A stretch of DNA of 33,853 nucleotides from an uncultured Flavihumibacter sp. (GCA_902168225.1 CABHOW010000094.1:1-33853); one strand, 5' to 3'. Shown: positions 1-7,731, counted from the first letter of the stretch. Notes: generated from the sequence alone by a model not told the origin. Made by a program: numbers and translations.

Positions 1-69
1 TTTCAAGCAGAAGACGGCATACGAGATTTCTGCCTGTCTCGTGGGCTCGGAGATGTGTATAAGAGACAG
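1..69 (+). other. Illumina Nextera P7 adapter left on contig end (not genomic)
   Basis: Positions 4-27 match the P7 flow-cell primer, 28-35 (TTCTGCCT) have the form of an i7 index (the one sold as N703), 36-50 (GTCTCGTGGGCTCGG) are the Nextera read-2 stem, and 51-69 (AGATGTGTATAAGAGACAG) are the Tn5 mosaic end. Order and spacing are exactly those of a Nextera library molecule. Genomic sequence begins at about base 70. This is an untrimmed sequencing artefact and should be masked; it is not evidence of a native transposon. Confidence 0.98.
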
Positions 70-284
70 GCTAAAATTTACATGCAAACATAAAATCATG
101 CAAAACGTCATCATAATTAGTTGAAAATCATTTTTTTCAACCTTCTGATTTTCAGATGTTTACGTTTTTGAAACGTTGCTAAGTAATTTGATAAATAATT
201 CAGGTAAACTAAAATCAAGATGCATAAGTAGGTAACTATATAAAAGCTACTTTTTGAACTAGAAAAACTAAAGGTTTAGAATTC
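70..284. other. AT-rich stretch without a recognisable gene
   Basis: No convincing reading frame is seen on either strand. The only structure is a perfect inverted repeat ACGTTT-TTG-AAACGT at 162-176 and a looser one near 121-140 (TTGAAAA ... TTTTTCAA). Because the contig starts here, this may be the flank of a gene lying outside the window. Confidence 0.5.
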
Positions 285-468
285 GTACCGGGTACAAACG
301 CCTTTCCAACGAAGTTGGAGAGGCGTTGTTCATTTGGGAGCAACATAAGCTTGCTTAATGGAGCGATCAAATGAACAACGCCTGCAACGGCGAAGCTGTT
401 GTGAAGGCTTTGGGTACGCCCAACTTCAAGGGAAGACATTACGAGCGAAGCGAGTAATGACAATCCCG
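285..468. repeat. Dense block of nested inverted repeats
   Basis: About 180 bases contain a palindrome GTACC-G-GGTAC (285-295), AACGCCT (297-303) pairing with AGGCGTT (321-327) around TCCAAC-GAA-GTTGGA (305-319), and a perfect 15-bp inverted repeat AGGCGTTGTTCATTT (321-335) with AAATGAACAACGCCT (369-383). Further hairpins are CAACGGC-GAA-GCTGTTG (385-401, one G-T pair) and CATTAC (437-442) with GTAATG (454-459), inside GGGA (430-433) and TCCC (464-467). AGGCGTT has two alternative partners, so two folds exclude each other. The block lies just past the fic stop codon. It could be a composite intergenic repeat, a terminator region or a structured RNA; the sequence alone does not decide. Confidence 0.6.
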
Positions 469-505
469 AATGCTTTACCTCATAAATTTTATCATGTTAG
501 ATACT

Positions 506-1651
506 TTAAGACATGTAATCAACGAGTGTGTAGCTCGTACTCCTACCTCCTCCCGTTTCTTTTTGCAATATATTTTTGTTTATCAAATCTTGTATATCTC
601 TCAAAGCAGTATCCGAAGAACATTTAGTTATTTTAGCCCATTTAGAACTATTGAGCTTACCGGTGAAACCATCTAATAGTTTATTCAGCATCAAGTGTTG
701 CCGCTTATTTAAAATCGTTGACGCATGCTTCTCCCAAAACCTGGCTTTTTTTAATACTTGCCCAAGTGTTTCCTCACTTGCCAATATGGCGCTTAGCAAA
801 CATTGTAAAAACCAGATTATCCAATTTGTTATATCTAACGAGCCTTTTTGGGTTTGCTCCAATATATCATAATAAGAAGATCTTTCTTTTCTTATTTGTG
901 CACTCATACTATAGAACCTTTGTATGGAAGCATCTGCTCGAGATAATTGTAAATCGCTTATAGCTCTGGCTATCCTACCATTACCATCATCAAAAGGATG
1001 TATCGTGATAAACCAAAGATGCGCTACCGCCGCTTTCAATACCCCATTCATCGTTTGTTCTTCATTAAACCATGCTATAAATTTTTTCATTTCACCATCC
1101 AACAAATCGGCATCGGGCGCTTGAAAATGTACTTTTTCTTTTCCCATGGCTCCCGAAACTACCTGCATGGGATCTTCTTTTTTGTTATCTCTCCAAGCAC
1201 CTACCGTTATCTTTTGCATCCCCGATCTTCCTGTAGGAAATAATGCGGCATGCCAATCAAATAATCGTTTTGCAGATAATTTTTTTTGCGATCCTTGGAT
1301 GGCATCTAAAGTCATTTCAACAACCCCCTCAACATGCCTATCAGCAGGTACCAACCCTCCCATATCCATCCCTAATTTCCTCGCTACCGATGATCTTACC
1401 TGATCTACATCTAAAAACTCGCCCTCTATTTCACTCGATTTTAAAACATCCAATATGAGCGTTTCTACATTAGCTTCCTCTCTAAATTTAAAGCCTAATG
1501 CCTCCATTCTACCCAATAGTTTGCCCTGCCGGTATAACAACTCTGTAAATAGTGGCATTATTTGGGTTTGATCCCATTCAAATTGAGGCCAATTGGGTAA
1601 CTCATGTATATATATAGCTTTTCTCCGCATAATATGCGGCGAATATACCAT
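506..1651 (-). CDS. Fic/DUF4172 family AMPylase-like protein with C-terminal winged helix
   Basis: Fic enzymes usually transfer AMP from ATP to a protein hydroxyl. The N-terminus (IHELPNWPQFEWD) is typical of the DUF4172 region preceding Fic domains. Residues 72-77 read SSEIEG, matching the inhibitory motif [S/T]xxxE[G/N] ahead of the catalytic domain (class II). The active-site motif HPFDDGNGRIAR at 218-229 is complete, including the catalytic His and the ATP-binding arginines. Residues from about 334 to 380 look like a winged helix-turn-helix. I chose the ATG at 1651 because GGAG lies 5 bases upstream; a GTG at 1669 and an ATG at 1630 are alternatives. The gene follows the polyketide operon by about 70 bases but has its own paired palindromes at the start. 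Target protein is unknown. It is intact and probably autoregulated (inference). Confidence 0.88.
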   Translation of the reverse strand: MVYSPHIMRRKAIYIHELPNWPQFEWDQTQIMPLFTELLYRQGKLLGRMEALGFKFREEANVETLILDVLKSSEIEGEFLDVDQVRSSVARKLGMDMGGLVPADRHVEGVVEMTLDAIQGSQKKLSAKRLFDWHAALFPTGRSGMQKITVGAWRDNKKEDPMQVVSGAMGKEKVHFQAPDADLLDGEMKKFIAWFNEEQTMNGVLKAAVAHLWFITIHPFDDGNGRIARAISDLQLSRADASIQRFYSMSAQIRKERSSYYDILEQTQKGSLDITNWIIWFLQCLLSAILASEETLGQVLKKARFWEKHASTILNKRQHLMLNKLLDGFTGKLNSSKWAKITKCSSDTALRDIQDLINKNILQKETGGGRSTSYTLVDYMS

Positions 1652-1690
1652 TTTTTCTCCGTATTTCACTATTCACCGCAAAATATGCGG
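1625..1690 (-). promoter_or_regulatory. Paired 15-bp palindromes at the fic start (putative operator)
   Basis: CCGCATAATATGCGG (1625-1639) and CCGCAAAATATGCGG (1676-1690) lie 51 bp apart centre to centre. Each is followed by a similar stretch (AATATaCCATTT / AATATgCCATTT), so the whole unit of about 37 bp is duplicated. One copy falls in the first codons of fic and the other about 25 bases upstream of the chosen ATG. The placement suits a repressor or autoregulator site, with the Fic winged helix the obvious candidate binder (inference). Confidence 0.6.
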
Positions 1691-1718
1691 TAAATATGCC
1701 ATTTATTCGCCGCAAAAA

Positions 1719-2906
1719 TTAAAATGGCTTTCCATGAGTAAGGGAAATAATCTTTTTCGATAAAGCAGGGGATTTATGTAGAAGATTGATAACCGTTCCG
1801 GTAGCTGCCCCACCAAAAAAGCGCTGCACCATTCTGCCGGTACTTGTTCTAAACGCAAATTCTTTATTCCAAGCTTTGGTATACATCATCTCCATAGCTT
1901 TTCTACTTATTCGATCTTGTAAAAATTGGGCTGTATAATGAAAAGCAATATGGGCAGCATGCATAGCCATACTCATTCCATTTCCACAAAGTGGTGTAAT
2001 CATACCAGCCGCATCGCCTATAAACAAGATATTGTTTTGCACCTGCTCTTTTACGGCGAAGCTAATTTGAGAGATCACTTGAGGTTGTGCATATATTCTT
2101 TCTGCATTCTCCAATATCATTTTAAGCTGAGGGTTTGCTGCCAGTATATTTTTTTCAAGAACTGAAATTTGATTATTAGATCTACGTAAGTTTTCTGCCG
2201 TTGTTAAATAACATAAACAGGTTTTTCCATCTTCTATAGAAGACATGCCACAATACCCATTATTAAAATTATGGAGCGCAATAGTATCGGACTTATTGGG
2301 ATAGTAAATATGATACTTCACACCTATATAGTTATTGATTTTATTGGGCTTTTCTTTTATAAACTTTCTTTTCCATCCAATATCCAAATTCGATCGTTTA
2401 CCAAAAGCACCAATAACAACGCGAGCAGCCACTTTAGTTTTATCGGTTTCCACTACTTGCCTTTCACCTCCCTCTTTCTGCTTATTGCTTACACCTTCTA
2501 CCTTATTGCCTATACCTTCCCCCTTATCGCTTACCCCTTTTACCTTCTCCCCCATTTTCAATTCTACACCTAACTCAATAGCCTTATTAGCCAATGCATG
2601 ATCTAACGTATATCTGCTAATACCAAAACCACCTAACGGTAAATCAAAATCATATACCTTCCCTCGCAAATCAGAAATAGCAAGTTTGTGAATGGAAGGC
2701 AATTGCATTTTACTGAGGGGTATGCCACATCTTTCTAAATAATCCCAACTTTCATAACTAATATATTCCCCACATACTTTATGGAAAGGATATTGCTCTT
2801 TTTCAAATAGCATTACCGAATAACCATGCTGAGCTGCTTCTATGGCCATTGTTAAGCCGCCTAACCCTCCGCCAATAATTGCTATATCAACTTCTTGCAT
2901 GCGCAT
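1719..2906 (-). CDS. FAD-dependent oxidoreductase, geranylgeranyl-reductase/monooxygenase-like
   Basis: The N-terminal Rossmann motif IIGGGLGGLTMAIEA (about 10-24) ends in an acidic strand (LFEKE), and the second flavin motif LFIGDAAGMITPLCGNG lies at about 294-310. Together these place it in the family of geranylgeranyl reductases and aromatic-ring flavin monooxygenases. It is the last gene of the polyketide synthase operon, overlapping the methyltransferase by 20 bases, so it probably hydroxylates, oxidises or reduces the polyketide or its prenyl chain. The comparison is with srsC, a flavoprotein acting after a type III PKS in Streptomyces griseus phenolic lipid synthesis (analogy only). 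Residues 121-148 are a low-complexity Lys/Gly/Glu/Asn segment unlike the rest of the protein and look like an in-frame repeat insertion. Substrate is unknown. Confidence 0.85.
   Translation of the reverse strand: MRMQEVDIAIIGGGLGGLTMAIEAAQHGYSVMLFEKEQYPFHKVCGEYISYESWDYLERCGIPLSKMQLPSIHKLAISDLRGKVYDFDLPLGGFGISRYTLDHALANKAIELGVELKMGEKVKGVSDKGEGIGNKVEGVSNKQKEGGERQVVETDKTKVAARVVIGAFGKRSNLDIGWKRKFIKEKPNKINNYIGVKYHIYYPNKSDTIALHNFNNGYCGMSSIEDGKTCLCYLTTAENLRRSNNQISVLEKNILAANPQLKMILENAERIYAQPQVISQISFAVKEQVQNNILFIGDAAGMITPLCGNGMSMAMHAAHIAFHYTAQFLQDRISRKAMEMMYTKAWNKEFAFRTSTGRMVQRFFGGAATGTVINLLHKSPALSKKIISLTHGKPF
2463..2546 (-). repeat. In-frame microrepeat insertion within the FAD oxidoreductase gene
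   Basis: Read on the minus strand, the segment is a degenerate tandem of units such as GGTAAGCGATAAG, GGTATAGGCAATAAG and GGTGTAAGCAATAAG. It encodes residues 121-148 (KVKGVSDKGEG, then NKVEGVSNKQKEGG). The units resemble the GGTTATAGGCGATAGG repeat at the right end of this window. Its 84 bases are exactly 28 codons, so the frame is kept. It falls between a beta-strand region and the conserved VVIGAFGKRSNLD segment, where a surface loop would be expected. Confidence 0.65.
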
Positions 2907-3594
2907 TATTTTTGATAATCACTAAATACCGAAAAGCCCATTTCCACTGAATAGTATATTTTTTAACATCCGCTTCATCTAAAATGGATTCCCATTCTGC
3001 TTTTACAAAGCCCCTGGCTACACTGAGCGGCGCATCGTTTTTTACCAGATAGGAAGAAGAGAATAATTGTGTGAGGAGCTTGATAGCATAATACGCAAGC
3101 CTATGTCGCTGTAAGTCATTGATAAAAAACCCGGTTGTTGCACCGGCTTGCATCCACAATATTTGCTGAACCAATGCTTCATGTGAAAAATGATGGCAAA
3201 ACAAACCGGAGAAAATAATATCCGGCTTTTTATCAAACGCTATAGCGCGATAATCAGACACCAACAAAGTAGCATCTTGCAGCTCAGTTCGCTGTTGCGC
3301 TACTGCAATACATTCCTTCTTAATATCAATACCTGTGATTTTTAACTCAATTTCATTTTTTTTTGCATACTGATATACTGCTACTAAATTATCACCACCG
3401 CCACAACCAATTTCACAAATATGAACCTGCTTTTTATTTCCGGCTATCTTTTTAAACCCGGCAATGGTTATGGCATGTCCGCCCAGTAAGGTATTGATCG
3501 TATTGAGCTCCCGCATATTTAAAAGAATATCTTCGAATGGAATATGATCCCCATCGAGCAATTCTTTCATACCACTTCGTTTCGTAAAATTCAT
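2887..3594 (-). CDS. SAM-dependent methyltransferase of the type III PKS operon
   Basis: A class I methyltransferase of 235 residues. Motif I, ICEIGCGGGDNL at 59-70, forms the SAM-binding glycine loop. An acidic strand end follows (ITGIDIKKECI), and FSGLFCHHFSHE lies in the usual position of motif IV and the helix after it. Its ATG overlaps the PKS stop codon as ATGA, so the two are very likely translated together. In bacterial type III PKS operons (srsB, bpsB) a methyltransferase O-methylates the alkylresorcinol or alkylpyrone, and the same role is likely here. Its 3' end overlaps the FAD oxidoreductase by 20 bases. Exact substrate cannot be read from sequence. Confidence 0.87.
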   Translation of the reverse strand: MNFTKRSGMKELLDGDHIPFEDILLNMRELNTINTLLGGHAITIAGFKKIAGNKKQVHICEIGCGGGDNLVAVYQYAKKNEIELKITGIDIKKECIAVAQQRTELQDATLLVSDYRAIAFDKKPDIIFSGLFCHHFSHEALVQQILWMQAGATTGFFINDLQRHRLAYYAIKLLTQLFSSSYLVKNDAPLSVARGFVKAEWESILDEADVKKYTIQWKWAFRYLVIIKNNAHARS

Positions 3595-4676
3595 AATCGG
3601 CTTACAAAAAATGTTTCCATGGTTAAACCCGGACCAAAAGCCATACCCATCATATTCGCCTTATTATTACCGGATCTCTCCATCAATTTTTTTAGTACAA
3701 ATAAAACGGTGGGCGACGACATATTACCATGCTCTTGCAGTACTTCTCTCGATACCAATAAATCGTGATCAGCTAGCCCTAGCTTCTTCTCAATCAAATC
3801 TAAAATCCTTTTACCGCCCGGGTGAATACACCAATCTGTTATGGCTTCTTTTTTATTACCGGTTGCCTCCATCGCTGCGGCAACTAAAGCATTAATATCA
3901 GATTCTATCAATTGAGGTATATAGCTACTGAGGCGCATGAGAAAACCTTTACTGCTTAGCTCCCAGGCCATATGATCTTTTCCTTTATTAGCCACTGTTG
4001 CATAAAACCCGTCTATTTGTAACGCAGTACTACTCGTTATTTGGTTGCTAATGAATACAGCAGCAGCTCCATCGGCAAACAACAAACTACTGGCAGCATT
4101 ATCTTCGGAATATTCTTTCTGAAAATGTAATGTGCAAATTTCTGTAGCCACAATTACCACATTGGCGTTAGGCGTACTGTCGCAAATCATTTTAGCCATT
4201 TTCAAGCCATGAATGGCAGCATAGCAGCCCATAAAATTAATTGAGCTTCTAAAAATATCAGGCGCTAAGTGTAATACTTCCATCAATTGTAGATCAAGCC
4301 CGGGTGCGCTCATGCCTGTACAACTAATCGTAATTAAATGTGTAATATGTTGAGGCGTTATATATCCATCGATAGCTTTATTGATCGCTGTAACAGAAAG
4401 GTCGAGTGCTTGCGTTTCATACAATTTCATTCTCTCCTCCAATAAAGGAAAAACATCTGTTCGATTATCGGGAATAAAATTAGATTTTGGATAGGTATAG
4501 CTATAATCCGGGATTATCGAATACCTGCTTTCTATGCCGCTATGATCGTACAAAAATTTTAGTACCCGATTTTCTTTCTCGGGTAATTGATAAATATTTT
4601 GCATAAAAGCCAATATATCTTTTTGCTGATGCTTATATGCCGGTACTGCTGTACCTATGTTGATGATATTAGCCAA
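3591..4676 (-). CDS. Type III polyketide synthase (chalcone/stilbene synthase family)
   Basis: Condenses an acyl-CoA starter with malonyl-CoA units on a single active-site cysteine, giving pyrones, resorcinols or similar rings. The triad is visible: Cys151 in NFMGCYAAIHGLK, His285 in CIHPGGKRIL, Asn318 in HGNMSSPTVLFVL. The C-terminal loop MAFGPGLTMET (345-355) is the family's GFGPG signature with Ala in place of the first Gly. Length (361) is normal for a bacterial member. The start is a TTG at 4676 inside the end of ubiA (8-base overlap); a TGA lies three codons upstream in frame and the next Met is residue 25, so TTG is the only good choice. Starter unit and chain length are not predictable; a fatty-acyl starter is common in bacterial relatives. 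Confidence 0.95.
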   Translation of the reverse strand: MANIINIGTAVPAYKHQQKDILAFMQNIYQLPEKENRVLKFLYDHSGIESRYSIIPDYSYTYPKSNFIPDNRTDVFPLLEERMKLYETQALDLSVTAINKAIDGYITPQHITHLITISCTGMSAPGLDLQLMEVLHLAPDIFRSSINFMGCYAAIHGLKMAKMICDSTPNANVVIVATEICTLHFQKEYSEDNAASSLLFADGAAAVFISNQITSSTALQIDGFYATVANKGKDHMAWELSSKGFLMRLSSYIPQLIESDINALVAAAMEATGNKKEAITDWCIHPGGKRILDLIEKKLGLADHDLLVSREVLQEHGNMSSPTVLFVLKKLMERSGNNKANMMGMAFGPGLTMETFFVSRL

Positions 4677-5535
4677 AAGATTTCATTAAAATTAAAAAAA
4701 TAAAGCCGGCGTTCGTGCAAACAGAAGCGATCCAATTCATACGCATAGTACGTTTAAAATTAGCATCCCTTTCATCTTTCCACACAGCAATAGCCCAGAT
4801 CAAGAAATATACTATAACAGGAACGAAAAAGATTTGTAAGATGAAAAATTGTTTGATAGCTCCGATAGATTGCATATAAAATCCTAAACAGGAAAAAGCA
4901 ATGGTATACAACAATCCACAAAAAATAAAAGTTCCTCTTTTACCTAACAACATCGAAATCGTAGTTACGCCATCGGCTTTATCTTGCTCATGCTGATATA
5001 TTTGTGTGATGGGATAAAAGCCTCCTATCAATAATGTAGCAGCAATAATTAATAGTGGTGAAATTTTCTGGAAGGGAATACCGCTACTCAACATACAACT
5101 TAATACAAAAATGAGTGCCCCTTGATTTAATACTACTGTGAGATATCCAATAATGGGATACTTCTTCAAACGAATACCCCTAAAGCTATACAATCTGGAG
5201 AAACTGATGTACACTAGTATGATTAAAGTATACCGCAACCCAAAAAATTGATACGTCCAAATAATCGCCAATACATCCATTATATAGGTAACATATCTCA
5301 ACTGCAAATCGGGTTTTGGCGGATGCTCCAAACCACCAATACTGCTCGTATCTTGATCTTGCAAGCTATTATATCCATTACTTGAAGGATATATCACTAC
5401 ATGGAGAATAAAAAATAATACCCAGGTATATACCCAATTAACGCTGTCTTGCATACTTACCGCAAACCAAAAAACGGGCATCAAGAAAAAAGAAAATGGG
5501 AATCGCAATAATTGTATGGTCGACTTTTTTATCAT
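4669..5535 (-). CDS. UbiA-family membrane prenyltransferase
   Basis: A 288-residue polytopic membrane protein with about eight or nine hydrophobic segments. The first polar loop, NGYNSLQDQDTSS, corresponds to the UbiA Asp-rich motif. The second, EQDKADGVTTISMLLGKRG, matches the second motif and the G-x-T-T-[IL]-x-x-x-L-G-x-x signature. UbiA enzymes attach a prenyl diphosphate to an aromatic or other acceptor in the membrane. Placed directly before the type III PKS (overlapping it by 8 bases), it probably prenylates the PKS product, giving a meroterpenoid-like lipid (inference). It begins one base after the M61 peptidase stop. The first motif is not the canonical NDxxDxxxD, so it is a divergent member. 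Confidence 0.85.
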   Translation of the reverse strand: MIKKSTIQLLRFPFSFFLMPVFWFAVSMQDSVNWVYTWVLFFILHVVIYPSSNGYNSLQDQDTSSIGGLEHPPKPDLQLRYVTYIMDVLAIIWTYQFFGLRYTLIILVYISFSRLYSFRGIRLKKYPIIGYLTVVLNQGALIFVLSCMLSSGIPFQKISPLLIIAATLLIGGFYPITQIYQHEQDKADGVTTISMLLGKRGTFIFCGLLYTIAFSCLGFYMQSIGAIKQFFILQIFFVPVIVYFLIWAIAVWKDERDANFKRTMRMNWIASVCTNAGFIFLILMKSFG

Positions 5536-5536
5536 C

Positions 5537-7360
5537 CTATTGTATTTTACTTCCCATCCATTGCTTTCTAAAACTTAATATTTCAGGACTAAGAGCCAGC
5601 CCTTCTTTCTCAAATAGTGTTGCTTGATATACAGGAGATTCACTAAAAGTTAGTTCAGTTATTTGCTTCTCCCCTCTATGTAGATACCCAATTTTGATTT
5701 TATCGCCCGGTTTATAAGTATGTATAATACTATCTACCTGCGAAGATTTTGAAACAGCTATATCATTTAGTTCTATGATTTTATCATCAATATCCAAGCC
5801 TGCATTATAAATAGGCGTGCCGATAATCGTATTATTTTGAATAGTTAGATTATTGACATCAGCATAACGAATATTTCCCCACCAGGCTTTACCCAGTTGT
5901 GGTTGTTTAAGCATGATACCGGCTTGTTTTAATGGCGTTGCATAATCATAAGGTTCATGTCCGAAAATATATTTAGTAAAAAAAGTAGAAGCAAAAGCTT
6001 TATTACCGGTATAATTACCCAATACTTCCTCCAAACCTTCCATTGAATACGCTATCTCAGTCTTCCCAAATTTTTTCCATAGTGCAGTCATATAGCCATC
6101 CACACTCAGATTCGTAAACTTGGTACGTAGTTCCAGATCCAAAGCGAGTGCAATAGCAGCTCCATAAGGATAATAGGAACTAAACATATTGGGGTAATTA
6201 GTTTTATCAACAGCAACTCCCGCGTCCACAAAAACAGCATGTTTACTCACTTCTATCGGAGAAAATCTTCTGGCACCGGGCGTATTCATTTTGGTATTGA
6301 TCAAAGAACCAATGGTAGCAACAAAAGAGGCATCATCGTCAAATGATGCCCTGCGCATAATAAGACTACCATAATATTGTGTGAACCCTTCTGCACACCA
6401 CAACCCATCGCTCATATTACTCTTCTCGAAATTAAAAGGTTCAATTGTTTTCGGGCGAATACGTTCTACATTCCAGCAATGAAAAAATTCATGTGCAAAT
6501 ACTTCGAGTAACCCATTATTATCACTAAATACGATCGGTAAACTGATCATGGTTGAATTTCTATGCTCCATACCATCTCCTTTCACATAAGGATTAATAC
6601 TGGCTAAAAAAACATATTTACCGTAATCATAATGAGGTAGTTCACCAAAAACGGCTTGCGCCTCTTGGGTAATACGTTTTACTTTATTGGCGAATGATTG
6701 AGCAGAAGAATCTGAAGCTTTGGCATCTAGCGCTAATTCAAAGCCATATTTTTTACCATCGGGATTAATGAGTTCCCATTTTTTAGAAATAAGATTGGCC
6801 ATACGTACCGGACTATCCATAAAATACTGTAATCCCGGAGCATAAAAACTATTCGCAGTGCTACCCGGTTTTAATTGTGTTGCAATCTGCCAGTTTTTAT
6901 TCGGTAAATCAAACTGAATATCAATAGGCACATTATCTGCACCCTTTACCCACATAAAACTTGCGGGCATATTCAAGTGTACCCCACCAATATCTATACC
7001 GGCATAAGTACCATCAGCATAATTAGCATAAAGTGTATATTCCAATTTTACATAACCCTTATACGATGGTACGGTATACACATCTCCGTCTGTACGATTC
7101 ACAAGCAATGGTTTACCGGCTTTATCAAATGCTTTTACATCGTATACATTTTTTCCAAACTCATGCGTAGCATATCGTCCCGGAGAAGAGCGGCTCATAC
7201 GAAACACCAGACTTTGTTGTGGAATATTCTCTGCAACAACCGCTATTTGGGCTTCATGATGCAGGATATTGGGGAAGCTAACTGAATAGCTAATTTTTTG
7301 GGCTGAAACTGAAATAACGAAAAGAGATAATGCAAAAATAAAGAGGATTTTTTTCATCAT
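5537..7360 (-). CDS. Secreted M61-family (glycyl aminopeptidase-like) metallopeptidase with PDZ domain
   Basis: The signal peptide is MMKKILFIFALSLFVISVSA, cut before Gln21. Zinc-site motif HEFFH lies at 290-294 (FAHEFFHCWNVERIRP) with the third ligand probably Glu324 in WCAEGFTQYYG. Residues GDGMEHRNST (261-270) resemble the G-x-E-[HN] substrate-binding element of M61/M1 enzymes. A PDZ domain fits about 480-575 (GTPIYNAGLDIDDKIIELND). Length (607) is normal. It should act in the periplasm or at the cell surface. It is the first gene of the run leading into ubiA, with a single base between them, so it is probably co-transcribed with the polyketide genes. Why a peptidase belongs there is unclear; it may simply share the promoter. 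Confidence 0.9.
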   Translation of the reverse strand: MMKKILFIFALSLFVISVSAQKISYSVSFPNILHHEAQIAVVAENIPQQSLVFRMSRSSPGRYATHEFGKNVYDVKAFDKAGKPLLVNRTDGDVYTVPSYKGYVKLEYTLYANYADGTYAGIDIGGVHLNMPASFMWVKGADNVPIDIQFDLPNKNWQIATQLKPGSTANSFYAPGLQYFMDSPVRMANLISKKWELINPDGKKYGFELALDAKASDSSAQSFANKVKRITQEAQAVFGELPHYDYGKYVFLASINPYVKGDGMEHRNSTMISLPIVFSDNNGLLEVFAHEFFHCWNVERIRPKTIEPFNFEKSNMSDGLWCAEGFTQYYGSLIMRRASFDDDASFVATIGSLINTKMNTPGARRFSPIEVSKHAVFVDAGVAVDKTNYPNMFSSYYPYGAAIALALDLELRTKFTNLSVDGYMTALWKKFGKTEIAYSMEGLEEVLGNYTGNKAFASTFFTKYIFGHEPYDYATPLKQAGIMLKQPQLGKAWWGNIRYADVNNLTIQNNTIIGTPIYNAGLDIDDKIIELNDIAVSKSSQVDSIIHTYKPGDKIKIGYLHRGEKQITELTFSESPVYQATLFEKEGLALSPEILSFRKQWMGSKIQ

Positions 7361-7469
7361 ACTAGTTTTTAATAGCTGCTATGAAGCTAAGTTTTTTTAT
7401 CTATATGATAGCTGTTACCAAAAGGAATTAATCATATTTATACTATACCAAATATTCAGCTGGTTTTTT

Positions 7470-7666
7470 ATGAAAAACTCATTACAGTTTGTATCTGTTT
7501 CTCTGTTATGGTATCCATTTCAGCACAAACTCCTGAAAAAATACAGCAATGGAAGGCTATCGTTGCAAAAGGAAAATATACTTATGCTCAACTAAATCAA
7601 CTAGATTCTGCACTTAACTATGCGCAGCAGGCTAAGAAAACCATCGAGGAATTGGAGGGAAATTAA
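7470..7666 (+). pseudogene. Small secreted protein with a one-base frameshift in an A run
   Basis: From ATG 7470 the frame gives MKNSLQF and a non-coding-looking tail. If the run of five A after the ATG had six, the reading becomes MKKLITVCICFSVMVSISAQ, a textbook signal peptide. It would continue in frame through TPEKIQQWKAIVAKGKYTY and AQLNQLDSALNYAQQAKKTI to TAA at 7664-7666, 65 residues in all. The mature part is helical and TPR-like. Either the genome lost one A (decay or phase variation) or the base is a sequencing error. A shorter product could start at ATG 7505 (MVSISAQT). Function unknown. Confidence 0.6.
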
Positions 7667-7716
7667 GAGGAGTGATACTCCCGATTTTTCCATATGAAAT
7701 AAATTGTATAACTTAG

Positions 7717-7731
7717 TACCAAATATTGGTA
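7717..7731. promoter_or_regulatory. Palindrome before parD (putative ParD operator)
   Basis: TACCAA-ATA-TTGGTA ends three bases before the parD ATG at 7734. ParD antitoxins bind palindromes over their own promoter, so this is a plausible operator. The first 11 bases (TACCAAATATT) also occur at 7446-7456. Confidence 0.55.

Noticed and set aside
51..69. Tn5 mosaic end as sign of a native transposon
   Set aside because: It is preceded by the P7 primer, index and Nextera stem in library order, so it is an adapter.
358..676. Small plus-strand reading frames near the fic 3' end
   Set aside because: They run through hairpin DNA and antisense to fic, with no family-like motifs or start context.
576..1458. 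Several plus-strand frames opposite fic
   Set aside because: Antisense shadows of a gene with clear Fic motifs.
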